Of a DNA stretch of 41,984 bases, positions 27,226 through 35,996 are shown piece by piece (within the stretch, counting starts at the first letter, position 1; the number at the start of each line of letters is the position of its first letter). The translations under genes were made by a program, and so were the position numbers. Source of the DNA: Gammaproteobacteria bacterium (GTDB lineage: Bacteria > Pseudomonadota > Gammaproteobacteria > Thiohalospirales > Thiohalospiraceae); contig WFVH01000040.1 in assembly GCA_015491735.1 (NCBI GenBank), positions 1-41,984 of the forward strand, given 5' to 3'. The notes under the pieces are model-generated. The model was not told the DNA's origin, searched no databases, and saw nothing but the letters and a program-made list of their open reading frames with translations.

Positions 27226-27490
27226 GGGGGCGTTCTCAATTAACAAGACCGCTCTGTTGTGCCTGAAAAAGCGCCAGGCAAGGCGTGAGGAGAGATGTTT
27301 GCTTGTTGTAAATGAACGACGAACAACGCAGCATGGCGCTTTTACAGGCGCAACCCGAAGGGCCGGGCCTCTGTTTTTGCCCAGCGGCGTTATCACTCGC
27401 TTATGTGGAACAACCACACCGCGCTCGTTCTGCCTTGCTGGACAAAAACAGAGGCCCGGCAGTGTGGTCTTATTAATTGAGAACGCCCCC
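27226..27490. mobile_element. MITE-like element with 25-bp terminal inverted repeats (265 bp)
   Basis: The left end GGGGGCGTTCTCAATTAA (27226 on) is inverted at 27466-27490 with 24 of 25 bases matching. Inside, CCTGAAAAAGCGCC pairs with GGCGCTTTTACAGG (13/14), and a 23-bp arm (GCCGGGCCTCTGTTTTTG onward, about 27350) pairs with its complement before the right end. No ORF encodes a transposase. It begins 29 nt after the kinase gene. A clear target-site duplication was not seen. Confidence 0.75.
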
Positions 27491-27503
27491 TGTACTCTTT
27501 CAA

Positions 27504-27584
27504 GGTTTCAAGAACTGGCAGGAACAAAGGCAATGGACTCCATTGGCAAAAGCTGCAACGCCGCGCCGGCCTGTTCTTGAAACC
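27504..27584. repeat. Nested hairpin segment
   Basis: GGTTTCAAGAAC (27504-27515) is exactly inverted as GTTCTTGAAACC (27573-27584). In the middle lies a further palindrome, CAATGGACTCCATTG (27531-27545). Its role is unknown. Confidence 0.55.
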
Positions 27585-27635
27585 CCTGACAATTTGGTTT
27601 TAGAGGACAGGCCATCGCGTAAATCATATTCGCGC

Positions 27636-27757
27636 GCAACACCTCAGCAGCCCGGAAAACCCGCCATTTCCGTATTGAAACAGGACCGTTTACATACTGT
27701 AAACCCGCATCTTTCGCCTTGAACCGGCGGATTTCAAGGTCAATCCGAACAGTTACT
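27636..27757 (-). repeat. Palindromic repeat family 1, copy C (diverged)
   Basis: In reverse orientation it matches copy A from GTAACTGTTCGGATTG through GGTTCAAGGCGAAA to GAAATGGCGGG. The central stem GTTTACAGTATGTAAAC keeps the TTTAC/GTAAA arms with a different loop. The right end is degraded. Confidence 0.75.
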
Positions 27758-27791
27758 TTCAAATGAGCACAAGGCGCAATGTGGTCATACG

Positions 27792-29063
27792 CTACGGACG
27801 CACCTGATCAATATTCAATGTCAGCACCTCCCCGACACCGGTCTTGGCAACGACGCTCCCCTCGAGGTCACCCGCTTGAGGCATCGGGGAAGCTCCCTTC
27901 GATACCCGCGCCACAACAGCAACCTCTTCAAGAGAGGACAGCTTCTGGCCCGCCATGCTGGAGTTGTCGTCCAGTGTCACCGTCAATGGCAACTCCTTGA
28001 CCTGGTGGCGAACCGCGGCGATGGGCATACGTGGACCCTTCACAGCACGGGCAAAAATAAACACGGTATCATCCGCAGCCACGCGAGCTTTCAGTTCGGG
28101 AGAGATATCTACCCTCAACTTGACCGTGCCGGCTCCGGCTGGCGCGTTCGTTTCTTCACCGCCTGAGCGTGGTGGCGGAGCCGCATTGCCGGCAACGGGT
28201 GACGAGGCTCCCTCTACTTCAGCAATGCTGGATTGAACCATTTTTGCAACCTCACTATCCGGAGGCAGCTGCGCCAACAACTCCCGCCAGACTGTGGCTG
28301 CCTGGGAAAAATCCCGCTGTTGGGCGGCCACAACACCAATCAGCCACAATACACGTGGGGATTGCGGCTCGATCTCCCTGGCCCGCGTGAGCAATTCCAT
28401 CGGTTTGCCGTCAAACCGGCCTTCATTGGCGAGCGCTAGCGTTTCGGCATACTGGGTCATGATCTCGGGAACCTCACCGGCCAGCTCATACGCCCTTTTG
28501 TAGGCATCGGCCGCCTCGCCGAACTGCCGCACCATTCCCAATGAACGCCCCAGAAGCACCCAGCCATCGATATCATCCGGCGTATCTTGCAACCGCTCCT
28601 GCAAACGCTGAATCATGGTATTCATATCACCAACGGTCTGGCCGGGAGATGCATTCTGATGCGGATCCACCTGAGCCTGAACGGTCGCCGGGGGCTTGTC
28701 CGCCAACTCAGGAGAGCCTATCTGCAGATAGATGAAGACGGCAACAACAGGGAGCAACACGCCCACAACCGGCGCCATCCAGCGGCCGCCAGCAGCAGTA
28801 GCGGCCCTTGTTTCAGGTTCATCCCCGGTATTTTGCAGCAGGTCCCGGCGCAACTCGTTCCGCGCCTGTTCGAACCGCTCTTGCGGCAGCACTCCACTGG
28901 CCAGCTCGGTCTCCAGTTCAGCCATCCGATCCTCGAAGATCACGACATTGAGTTGATCCTGCCTGACACTGGTTTTCGGTGCTTTTCTTCTCCATATGGG
29001 CCACAATACCAGAGCCGTGGCCGCCAATGATATCGTTATTACGGTTATCCAGAACAGGGTCAT
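27792..29063 (-). CDS. ccmI: Cytochrome c biogenesis protein CcmI
   Basis: A 423-residue apocytochrome c chaperone. It has two N-terminal transmembrane helices (about residues 1-22 and 95-112), a leucine-zipper-like cytosolic loop between them, and TPR repeats (about residues 150-290). The C-terminal region (about 320-423) is the periplasmic domain that holds apocytochrome c. It is the last gene of the ccm operon and overlaps ccmH by 4 nt (ATGA type). It is full length for the fused CcmI form. Confidence 0.92.
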   Translation of the reverse strand: MTLFWITVITISLAATALVLWPIWRRKAPKTSVRQDQLNVVIFEDRMAELETELASGVLPQERFEQARNELRRDLLQNTGDEPETRAATAAGGRWMAPVVGVLLPVVAVFIYLQIGSPELADKPPATVQAQVDPHQNASPGQTVGDMNTMIQRLQERLQDTPDDIDGWVLLGRSLGMVRQFGEAADAYKRAYELAGEVPEIMTQYAETLALANEGRFDGKPMELLTRAREIEPQSPRVLWLIGVVAAQQRDFSQAATVWRELLAQLPPDSEVAKMVQSSIAEVEGASSPVAGNAAPPPRSGGEETNAPAGAGTVKLRVDISPELKARVAADDTVFIFARAVKGPRMPIAAVRHQVKELPLTVTLDDNSSMAGQKLSSLEEVAVVARVSKGASPMPQAGDLEGSVVAKTGVGEVLTLNIDQVRP

Positions 29064-29551
29064 CTCTGTTTCCTCTTGCCTGCAGGTTGTTTTTCAAGCA
29101 GGCCTTGCAAACGACTCTGCTCTTCGGTGCTAAGTTCATCACCCGGTAACACGTCGTCACTGCGACGCCGCACAAACATGACAAGGGCCACGGCGCCAAT
29201 AACAAACAGAATGAATGGCCCAACCCACAACATATAGGTGGTGGGCTTCACCGGGGGACGGTACAGAACGAAATCTCCATAGCGCGCAACCATGAAATCA
29301 AGAATCTCGCCATCACTCTTGCCTGCCTTGATCATGCTGTAGAGTTCCCGCCGCAAATCTATTGCCAGCTCCGCATTGGAGTCCGCCAGATTCTGGTTCT
29401 GGCAAACCAGGCAGCGCAGCTCCGCCGACAGCTTCTTGAAACGCTGCTCATCCTGCGGATTGTCGAAAACAAAGGTGTCGATACGCGCAACAGAGACACT
29501 GCCCCAAAACACCAGCAGACACAAAGCCGCCAGAACCGTTAGGTGTTTCAT
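29060..29551 (-). CDS. ccmH: Cytochrome c maturation thiol-disulfide protein CcmH
   Basis: A 163-residue protein with a signal/anchor segment (MKHLTVLAALCLLVFWGSV). The LRCLVCQNQNLADSNAELA motif carries the active CxxC that reduces apocytochrome c for haem ligation. A transmembrane helix follows at about residues 105-125. The start at 29551 is preferred to 29602, because it overlaps the ccmG stop by ATGA and begins a normal signal. The CxxC domain lies on the periplasmic side. Confidence 0.95.
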   Translation of the reverse strand: MKHLTVLAALCLLVFWGSVSVARIDTFVFDNPQDEQRFKKLSAELRCLVCQNQNLADSNAELAIDLRRELYSMIKAGKSDGEILDFMVARYGDFVLYRPPVKPTTYMLWVGPFILFVIGAVALVMFVRRRSDDVLPGDELSTEEQSRLQGLLEKQPAGKRKQR

Positions 29552-30087
29552 CCTTCCTCCGCCCTGATTTGGTTGATCAACGGCAGAATCGTCTCCTGCC
29601 ATGCCTGTTCCGTGAGCGGGCCTATCTGTTTGTAACGGATGACGCCCTTACTGTCCACGACAAAGGTTTCAGGCACCCCGTAGACGCCCCAGTCGATACC
29701 CACGCGCCCCTCTTCATCGAAGGCGCTGGCGGTATAGGGGTCGCCAAGCCGGTTCAGCCAGTTGATGGCGTCCGGGCGTTTGTCCTTATAGTTGAGTCCA
29801 TAAATCGGCACATCTCCCGACCGCGCCAGCTCCATGAGAAACGGATGCTCCTGACGGCAGGCCACACACCAGCTCGCCCAAACATTGAACAGACTGACCT
29901 TGTGCTCCCTCAGCACCGCTGTATCAACCAGTTTCTCCCTGTCATGCAGATCAGGGAGGGAAAACTGCGGCGCCGGTTTGTCGATCAACGGCGAGGGTAC
30001 CTTGCTTGGATCCAGCTTCAGGCCCACTCCAAACAACCCAATCATCAGCAGAAACACAACCAACGGAATAAGATAACGTGCCTTCAC
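29548..30087 (-). CDS. ccmG: Thioredoxin-like CcmG/DsbE
   Basis: A 179-residue membrane-anchored periplasmic thioredoxin. The N-terminal anchor is at residues about 5-22, the active site is WASWCVACRQEHP, and the cis-proline region is YGVPETFVVD. It reduces the CcmH/apocytochrome disulfide. It lies between ccmF (3-nt gap) and ccmH (overlap) in the canonical order. Confidence 0.95.
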   Translation of the reverse strand: MKARYLIPLVVFLLMIGLFGVGLKLDPSKVPSPLIDKPAPQFSLPDLHDREKLVDTAVLREHKVSLFNVWASWCVACRQEHPFLMELARSGDVPIYGLNYKDKRPDAINWLNRLGDPYTASAFDEEGRVGIDWGVYGVPETFVVDSKGVIRYKQIGPLTEQAWQETILPLINQIRAEEG

Positions 30088-30090
30088 TCT

Positions 30091-32073
30091 CTAGGACTCC
30101 TGTACGGCCAGCTTGGCGTCCGCCTTCAGGCCGGCTTTACGTTTTGCCATCAATCGATAGCGCCGATCCGATGCCGCCAGAATACCACCAAAGGCCATGA
30201 ACAGGCTGCCCAGCCAGATCCAGCGGACAAAGGGCTTGTAGTAGATCCGCATGGCCCAGCCACCATCACCCAGCGGTTCCCCCATGGCAATATAGAGGTC
30301 CCGAAACAGCCCGGGATCGATGCCGGCTTCTGTCATCGGCATCTGTTGCACGGTATAGTTCCGCTTCTGCGTATGCAGGGTAGCCACATGTTCACCATTT
30401 TTCGAGACCGTTACGACACCTTCCGTCGCTGTGTAATTGGGCCCGTGATTATCCCGAACTCCGTCGAAGCGAAACAGGTAACCTCCCAGCTCCAGCTCAT
30501 CCCCCGGCGCCATGCGCAAATCCTTTTCCAGGCTGTAGTAGCTGGAGAAGGTGATGCCGATAACCGTAATTGCAACACCCATATGCGCCAGGCTCATGCC
30601 GTAAAAGCTCAGCGGCTGGCTCGTCATCCCTTTCCACAGGCTGGATTTATGGCGGCTGCGATAATAGAGATCCACGAGAATACTGCACACCAGCCAGATG
30701 GATATGGTTGCGCCGACGACCACCATGAAGTCCAGCTGGCCGAACAGCAACCACGGCCACAACACGCCAAGCACGAGACTGGCAAGTAGCGCAAACCGCA
30801 GCATTTTTGCCAATCGCTCAAAGCTGTCCTGTTTCCAGCGACTGAGTGGACCGATTCCCAGCGCTATCACCAGCGGAATCATCAATGGAACGAAAACCGC
30901 GTTGAAATAGGGAGGACCCACCGAAATCTTGCCAAGCTCGAGCGCATCCAGAATCAGGGGATAGATGGTTCCGATAAGGATGGTGGCCGTTGCCACAACC
31001 AGCAGCACATTGTTGCCAAGCAGGAACGTCTCCCGGGAGAGCAGTGCAAAATTTCCAGCGCTTTTCACCTGTGGAGCACGCCAGGCATAAATGAACAAGG
31101 AGACGCCGACGACAATGCCGAGCAGCATAAGCACATATACGCCGCGCGTTGGATCACTTGCAAAAGCATGTACCGATGTCAATACACCCGAGCGCACCAG
31201 GAAGGTGCCAAGCAAACACAACGAGAAGGCAAATATCGCCAGCAACACCGTCCAGCTTTTGAAGGTGCTGCGCTTCTCTGACACCGCCAGGGAGTGCATC
31301 AGCGCTGTTCCAACCAACCAGGGAAGAAAGGAGGCATTTTCCACCGGATCCCAGAACCACCAACCTCCCCAGCCAAGCTCGTAGTAGGCCCACCAGCTGC
31401 CGAGCGCGATTCCAAGCGTCAGGAACAACCAGGCAACGATGGTCCACGGGCGCGACCAACGCGCCCAGGCGGCATCAAGCCGGCCACCGAGCAGCGCCGC
31501 AATCGCAAAAGCAAACGCTACCGAGAAACCAACATACCCCATGTACAGCATCGGTGGATGAACGATCAACCCGAAATCCTGAAGCAGCGGATTGAGATCG
31601 CGGCCATCCATGGGAGCCGGAAAGTACCGATCGAACGGGTTGGAGGTGAAAACGACGAATGACGTAAAGCCAACACCCACCAACCCCATCACGGCGAGCA
31701 CGCGCGCCACCATCTCCGGTGGAAGCCGCTTGCTGAAAAGACCCACGGCGGCAGACCATCCCCCCATGAGCATCACCCACAATAACAACGACCCCTCATG
31801 ACCACCCCATACGGCAGAAATGCGGTACATCAGTGGTAACGCCGAGTTTGAGTTATTGGCCACGTAGGCCACTGAAAAATCATTTACCACAAAGGCATGC
31901 GTCAAGATGCCAAAGGACATGACCAGAAGCAGAAACTGAACCCATGCCGCCGGCCGGGCGAACGCGACCCATCCCGGAATTCCGCGGGCAGCGCCCACCA
32001 GCGGGATGATTCCCTGCGCCAAAGCGATTGTCATGGCCAGGATCAATATAAAATTACCGATTTCTGGGAGCAT
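30091..32073 (-). CDS. ccmF: Haem lyase CcmF
   Basis: A 660-residue inner-membrane protein with about 14-15 transmembrane segments. The WWD domain is present (GWGGWWFWDPVENASFLPWL), preceded by the family's HEGSLLLWV motif. It is a subunit of the CcmFHI system II synthetase that joins haem to apocytochrome c. The start is an ATG at 32073 with a GGGAG nearby, 5 nt after the ccmE stop. It is full length. Confidence 0.96.
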   Translation of the reverse strand: MLPEIGNFILILAMTIALAQGIIPLVGAARGIPGWVAFARPAAWVQFLLLVMSFGILTHAFVVNDFSVAYVANNSNSALPLMYRISAVWGGHEGSLLLWVMLMGGWSAAVGLFSKRLPPEMVARVLAVMGLVGVGFTSFVVFTSNPFDRYFPAPMDGRDLNPLLQDFGLIVHPPMLYMGYVGFSVAFAFAIAALLGGRLDAAWARWSRPWTIVAWLFLTLGIALGSWWAYYELGWGGWWFWDPVENASFLPWLVGTALMHSLAVSEKRSTFKSWTVLLAIFAFSLCLLGTFLVRSGVLTSVHAFASDPTRGVYVLMLLGIVVGVSLFIYAWRAPQVKSAGNFALLSRETFLLGNNVLLVVATATILIGTIYPLILDALELGKISVGPPYFNAVFVPLMIPLVIALGIGPLSRWKQDSFERLAKMLRFALLASLVLGVLWPWLLFGQLDFMVVVGATISIWLVCSILVDLYYRSRHKSSLWKGMTSQPLSFYGMSLAHMGVAITVIGITFSSYYSLEKDLRMAPGDELELGGYLFRFDGVRDNHGPNYTATEGVVTVSKNGEHVATLHTQKRNYTVQQMPMTEAGIDPGLFRDLYIAMGEPLGDGGWAMRIYYKPFVRWIWLGSLFMAFGGILAASDRRYRLMAKRKAGLKADAKLAVQES

Positions 32074-32078
32074 AAAAA

Positions 32079-32534
32079 TTATTCCTTTTCAGCGTTGGCT
32101 GCGGCTGCTTCTTTCGCAGTCTTCAAGGCGTGTTCGACCTCGGGCGGCATATAGTTTTCATCATGTTTGGCCAACACCTCGGTTGCCATAACCGAGCCAT
32201 CCGGCCCCAGTTTCCCCTGGACAACAATACCCTGCCCCTCCCGGAACAGATCCGGTAATATGCCGGTATACTTCACCAATATCTCATTGGCCTCATCGTT
32301 CAGCCTGAATGAAACTTCCAGGCTCTCCGGATCACGCTGCACACTCCCTTCAGACACCATCCCTCCGGCACGGAAAAGCCGGCCCTGCGGCGCTTCACCA
32401 TTGGCAATCATCGTCGGGCTGTAGAAAAGATTGATATTTTCCTCAAGTGCGGTCAGCGCCAGCGCTGCGGAAATAGCCACAAACATGACGATAACAATTG
32501 CCAGGACCAGCCGGTTACGCTGTTTAGGCCTCAT
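32079..32534 (-). CDS. ccmE: Haem chaperone CcmE
   Basis: A 151-residue periplasmic haem chaperone with an N-terminal membrane anchor (residues about 10-28). The [10 protein letters not shown] motif supplies the conserved His that binds haem covalently and the Tyr that follows. A beta-barrel OB fold is suggested by the strand pattern. It overlaps ccmD by 4 nt. Confidence 0.95.
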   Translation of the reverse strand: MRPKQRNRLVLAIVIVMFVAISAALALTALEENINLFYSPTMIANGEAPQGRLFRAGGMVSEGSVQRDPESLEVSFRLNDEANEILVKYTGILPDLFREGQGIVVQGKLGPDGSVMATEVLAKHDENYMPPEVEHALKTAKEAAAANAEKE

Positions 32535-32689
32535 CGTTCTCTCCTCCTCAATCGGCGAGCAATATCGCGCTGCAAACGTTTTTCTCGCAAACGGGGCTGA
32601 ATCCAGCTAATCAACATCAGTACCGCTGCAAGGGAATAAGATGACCATACAAAGAAGGCGTAGCCTCCCATATAAAAAAAATCACTCAC
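32531..32689 (-). CDS. ccmD: Haem exporter small subunit CcmD
   Basis: A 52-residue protein with one transmembrane helix ([21 protein letters not shown]) and a basic C-terminal tail, as in CcmD. It starts with a GTG that overlaps the ccmC stop by 8 nt; longer frames start inside ccmC. It stabilises CcmC-CcmE interaction in E. coli. Confidence 0.88.
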   Translation of the reverse strand: MSDFFYMGGYAFFVWSSYSLAAVLMLISWIQPRLREKRLQRDIARRLRRRER

Positions 32690-33437
32690 TGCCGTTCTCT
32701 CCCAACAACTCCCGGACCCAGAGTTTGTCCTGCTCGCGTTCCAGCATTTCACACCGCGCCCGGCGAAATACATTACTCAGATAATAAAACTTGAATGCCA
32801 CAGCCATTATCAGCAGAGGAATGAGCATGCTGATATGGATGGATGGTTTGTCCAGTTTGGTGACCGTGGCTCCCTGGTGCAGGGTATTCCACCACTCCAC
32901 GGAGTAGTGAATAATCGGAATATTGACCATTCCAACCAAGGCCAGAATCGCTGTAGCCCGCGCTGCTGTTTCCCGATCATCAATAGCCGACTGCAGCGCC
33001 ATGTAGCCCAAATAGAGAAAAAGCAAAATCAGTTCGGAGGTCAACCGGGCATCCCATACCCAGTAGGTACCCCACATGGGTTTCCCCCACAACATCCCGG
33101 TTGCCAGCGCCAGCGCCGTAAACATGGCTCCGATCGGTGCACTGGCGTTGGCAAATGCCGTGGATGCCTTGATACGCCAAATCATGCCGACCGCAGCTGA
33201 AATGGCCATCACCATATAGACAAACATCGACATCCAGGCCGCGGGTACATGCACATACATGATCCGGGTGGTGTCTCCCTGTTGATAGTCCGGAGGTGAA
33301 TTGATCAACCCGTAGTAGAGGCCGATTACGAACAGAAACAAGGCAATCCAGCCGCACCAGTTTGAGGCTGTTCCCGCGAAGCGGTAGAAGTTCTTTGGTG
33401 AGGAGAGCCTGTAAAGCCAGTTTGGAATGATTGACAC
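32682..33437 (-). CDS. ccmC: Haem transporter CcmC
   Basis: A 251-residue inner-membrane protein with six transmembrane segments and the WWD-type motif WGTYWVWDARLTSELILLFLYLGY, which loads haem onto CcmE. The start is a GTG at 33437, 10 nt after the ccmB stop. It is full length. Confidence 0.95.
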   Translation of the reverse strand: MSIIPNWLYRLSSPKNFYRFAGTASNWCGWIALFLFVIGLYYGLINSPPDYQQGDTTRIMYVHVPAAWMSMFVYMVMAISAAVGMIWRIKASTAFANASAPIGAMFTALALATGMLWGKPMWGTYWVWDARLTSELILLFLYLGYMALQSAIDDRETAARATAILALVGMVNIPIIHYSVEWWNTLHQGATVTKLDKPSIHISMLIPLLIMAVAFKFYYLSNVFRRARCEMLEREQDKLWVRELLGENGSE

Positions 33438-33447
33438 TTCTAGATCC

Positions 33448-34131
33448 TCAATTCAAGCTAATACGCAGTGCCGCCGCGGTAGCCAGCGGAGCCAGGGCAG
33501 AAGCCAATGCCAGCAAAGAGCCAAGAAAAGCCAGCTGTCCGGTAATATCCAACCCCGCACCCGCATTCCCGACCGCATTGGCAGCAAAGATAAGCACCGG
33601 AATATACAGCGGCAGTATCAACAGTGACAGCAGAACCCCTCCGCCACGCAAGCCAACGGTCAACGCGACACCGATGGATCCGATGAGGCTAAGGATCGGG
33701 GTTCCCAGCGCCAAGGTGGCCAACAGGGGGAACAGACTCTCGCTGCCGAGATTCAGCAACACCCCCAGCACCGGCGCCAGCACCAGTAACGGCAGTCCGC
33801 TGGTAAGCCAGTGAGCAACGACCTTCGCCAACACCAGCAAGGGTAAGGGATGGGGTGTCAGCAGCAACTGCTCCAGCGAGCCATCGTCGAAATCGGAACG
33901 GAACATGCTGTCCAGCGACAACATCGCCGCCAGCAGCGCGGCTACCCAGATAACACCCGGGGCAATGGTATGCAGCAGTTCAGGTTCAGGATCAAGACCC
34001 AGAGGGAACAGGCTGACGACGATGACAAAAAACAGCAATGGATTCAGCATCTGCGCCCGATGGCGATAGGCCAGCATCAGATCGCGCCGCAGCAGGGAAA
34101 CAAACGCTGTACCCAAACGAGCCTCGTTCAT
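33448..34131 (-). CDS. ccmB: Haem exporter permease CcmB
   Basis: A 227-residue membrane protein with six hydrophobic segments, including LNPLLFFVIVVSLFPLGL and FRSDFDDGSLEQLLLTP. It is the permease of the CcmAB ATPase module that releases holo-CcmE. The start at 34131 overlaps the ccmA stop by ATGA; the longer frame upstream is inside ccmA and not family-like. Confidence 0.95.
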   Translation of the reverse strand: MNEARLGTAFVSLLRRDLMLAYRHRAQMLNPLLFFVIVVSLFPLGLDPEPELLHTIAPGVIWVAALLAAMLSLDSMFRSDFDDGSLEQLLLTPHPLPLLVLAKVVAHWLTSGLPLLVLAPVLGVLLNLGSESLFPLLATLALGTPILSLIGSIGVALTVGLRGGGVLLSLLILPLYIPVLIFAANAVGNAGAGLDITGQLAFLGSLLALASALAPLATAAALRISLN

Positions 34132-34772
34132 GACCCCAACTGTAACCCACGCACCGTACAACCGTCGATATTCACCTCGTGGTGGGTGGTCAGTACAGCC
34201 ATACCACCGCGCTGTGCATGTTCGGACAACAGCTCTTCCACCAATCGGCGGCCTGGCGGATCCAGTGCGGTAAACGGCTCGTCCAGCACCCACAGCGGCG
34301 CATCGAGCATCAGCAGCCTCCCCAACGCCACCCGCCGGCGCTGCCCGGCGGAAAGATTGTGACAAGGCACATCATCACAAACAGCAGGGAGTTGCAATCG
34401 ACCCAGCACCTGTTCCGCACTCGCCCCTTCTCTTGGCCGATCCATGTTCCTGGCCCACTCCAGATTTTCCAATGGTGTCAGTTCCCCCTTGATTCCGGGC
34501 GCATGGCCAACATAAACCAGCTGGGCACAATATTCGGCCAGATTCTTGCGGATATTCTCCCCGCACCATCGAACCTCTCCTTCGCTTGGCAGTGTCAGAC
34601 CACATAAAATACGCAGCATCGTCGTCTTGCCACTGCCATTGTGCCCCTCGACCTGTAATATCTGACCGGCTTCCAACGAAAAGTTCAGATCGGTAAAGAT
34701 ATACCGATCATTGCGGGAAAGCGCCAACCCCCTCCCCTCCACCCGGAAGTTGTTATCCACGCTGTGATTCAC
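34128..34772 (-). CDS. ccmA: Cytochrome c biogenesis ATPase CcmA
   Basis: A 214-residue ABC ATPase. Walker A is GHNGSGKTT, the signature is NLSAGQRRRVALGR, Walker B is WVLDEPFTALD, and the switch His is in LTTHHE. It pairs with CcmB to power haem-CcmE release. As the first gene of the ccm operon it starts 198 nt from the divergent xdhC region, where an FNR-type box (34945-34958) lies. Confidence 0.95.
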   Translation of the reverse strand: MNHSVDNNFRVEGRGLALSRNDRYIFTDLNFSLEAGQILQVEGHNGSGKTTMLRILCGLTLPSEGEVRWCGENIRKNLAEYCAQLVYVGHAPGIKGELTPLENLEWARNMDRPREGASAEQVLGRLQLPAVCDDVPCHNLSAGQRRRVALGRLLMLDAPLWVLDEPFTALDPPGRRLVEELLSEHAQRGGMAVLTTHHEVNIDGCTVRGLQLGS

Positions 34773-34944
34773 CTCGATACGCCTGGCCGGCCTTCATGAA
34801 AACGACCGTGATGAACCGCTGCTGCCTGCCAGCCACGGGGAACCTGCGCCAACGGGCGGAAGCAGCAGGCCACGAGCAGGCCGCACAAGCATTTCATCGA
34901 TGACACCATTATTTCTCATTGACCGGGTTTAAATTGCCGAGCTG

Positions 34945-34958
34945 TTGATTATAATCAA
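34945..34958. promoter_or_regulatory. Perfect FNR/Anr-type box
   Basis: TTGATTATAATCAA matches the FNR consensus TTGAT-N4-ATCAA exactly and is fully palindromic. It lies between ccmA (minus, start 34772) and xdhC (plus, ATG 35016). It is 64 nt (centre) from the xdhC ATG and about 180 nt from the ccmA ATG, so it could regulate either. FNR control of c-type cytochrome maturation is known in other bacteria. Confidence 0.65.
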
Positions 34959-35015
34959 GTTTGCTTCGGAATGGCCAACCAATTTAACACTGACGCAATA
35001 ACCCCGGAAAAAGCA

Positions 35016-35996
35016 ATGAAAAAACCGGAGAGTCCGGACAGCGAAGTCCTGTACTCAGCCCTGGCCTGGCTTGGGGCGGGTAAAGAGGTTACCCTCGTCA
35101 CAGTGGCCCAAACCTGGGGCAGCTCTCCGCGCCCCCTTGGCTCGCTGGCGGCAATTACCCGTTGTGGCCAGATAGCCGGCTCGGTATCCGGTGGATGTGT
35201 GGAGGACGATCTGATAGCGAAAATCCAGAGCAACGGCAAAACAGTCACCACACCCGAAACCGTTAGTTATGGCGTAACCGCCGACCAGGCCGGAAATTTT
35301 GGGTTACCCTGTGGCGGGCGGCTGCTCCTGATACTGGAGAAACTGACCGATGCAGAGGTGATAGAAAACATCCTGATCCGGATTGAAAACCGGCAGCAAA
35401 TCATCAGGCGGCTCTGTCTGAAAACCGGCAAGACAACCCTGCTCCCTGCCCCGCCGGCTGCCCAACGGCTTTGTTACAGTGGATGGAAAATAGAGAAACT
35501 GTTTGGTTCAAAATGGCGGCTGCTGGTTATCGGGGCCAATCAACTTTCCCGATATGTTGCGCAGATCGCCCTCACCCTGGACTATGAAGTGATTGTATGT
35601 GACCCGCGGGAAAAATATCTCTCTTCCTGGCAAACAGCAGGGGTTCAACTGGATTCCCGCATGCCGGACGATGCCGTGGCCACACTTGCTGATGATCAAT
35701 ACAGCATCGTCATAACACTGACTCACGATCCCAAACTGGATGACATGGCGCTCATGACCGCGCTTGACTCCCGGGCATTCTACGTTGGCGCCCTGGGTTC
35801 CCGGCAAACAAATGAGCAACGACGCGAAAGGCTTGCCACCCTTGGCGTATCGAAAGCCGGAATTGCACGGCTTCACGGCCCCGTCGGCCTGCCTATCGGC
35901 AGCCGTTCTCCGGCCGAGATTGCCGTTGCCATCATGGCGGAGCTGGTGGCCTGCCAACAGGGAGTACGGCTGTCAGCCAACGGCAGCCCACCATGA
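35016..35996 (+). CDS. XdhC/CoxI-family protein
   Basis: A 326-residue XdhC-like protein. The N-terminal XdhC/CoxI domain has TWGSSPRPLGSLAAI and SGGCVEDDL (residues about 33-75), and the C-terminal Rossmann-like domain begins RLLVIGANQLSRYVAQIAL (about 168) and contains YVGALGSRQT. XdhC chaperones insert sulfurated molybdenum cofactor into xanthine dehydrogenase-type enzymes. The start at 35016 (MKKPESPDSEV) has GGA just upstream; an ATG at 34971 gives 15 extra residues. The stop overlaps the next gene by ATGA. No molybdoenzyme is in the window. Confidence 0.85.
   Translation: MKKPESPDSEVLYSALAWLGAGKEVTLVTVAQTWGSSPRPLGSLAAITRCGQIAGSVSGGCVEDDLIAKIQSNGKTVTTPETVSYGVTADQAGNFGLPCGGRLLLILEKLTDAEVIENILIRIENRQQIIRRLCLKTGKTTLLPAPPAAQRLCYSGWKIEKLFGSKWRLLVIGANQLSRYVAQIALTLDYEVIVCDPREKYLSSWQTAGVQLDSRMPDDAVATLADDQYSIVITLTHDPKLDDMALMTALDSRAFYVGALGSRQTNEQRRERLATLGVSKAGIARLHGPVGLPIGSRSPAEIAVAIMAELVACQQGVRLSANGSPP

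Larger units (their letters stand above)
27491..27791. other. Intergenic region upstream of the MITE and downstream of ccmI
   Basis: It contains an 81-bp inverted-repeat segment (27504-27584) and repeat copy C. No credible gene was found; the minus-strand ORF 27508-27762 is built partly of copy C. Confidence 0.5.

Noticed and set aside
27508-27762. Minus-strand ORF of 84 residues
   Set aside because: The N-terminal half is repeat copy C, so it is probably spurious, although the C-terminal part could be a gene remnant.
29569-30789. Plus-strand ORF of 406 residues
   Set aside because: It is antisense to ccmG and ccmF, whose motifs are unambiguous.
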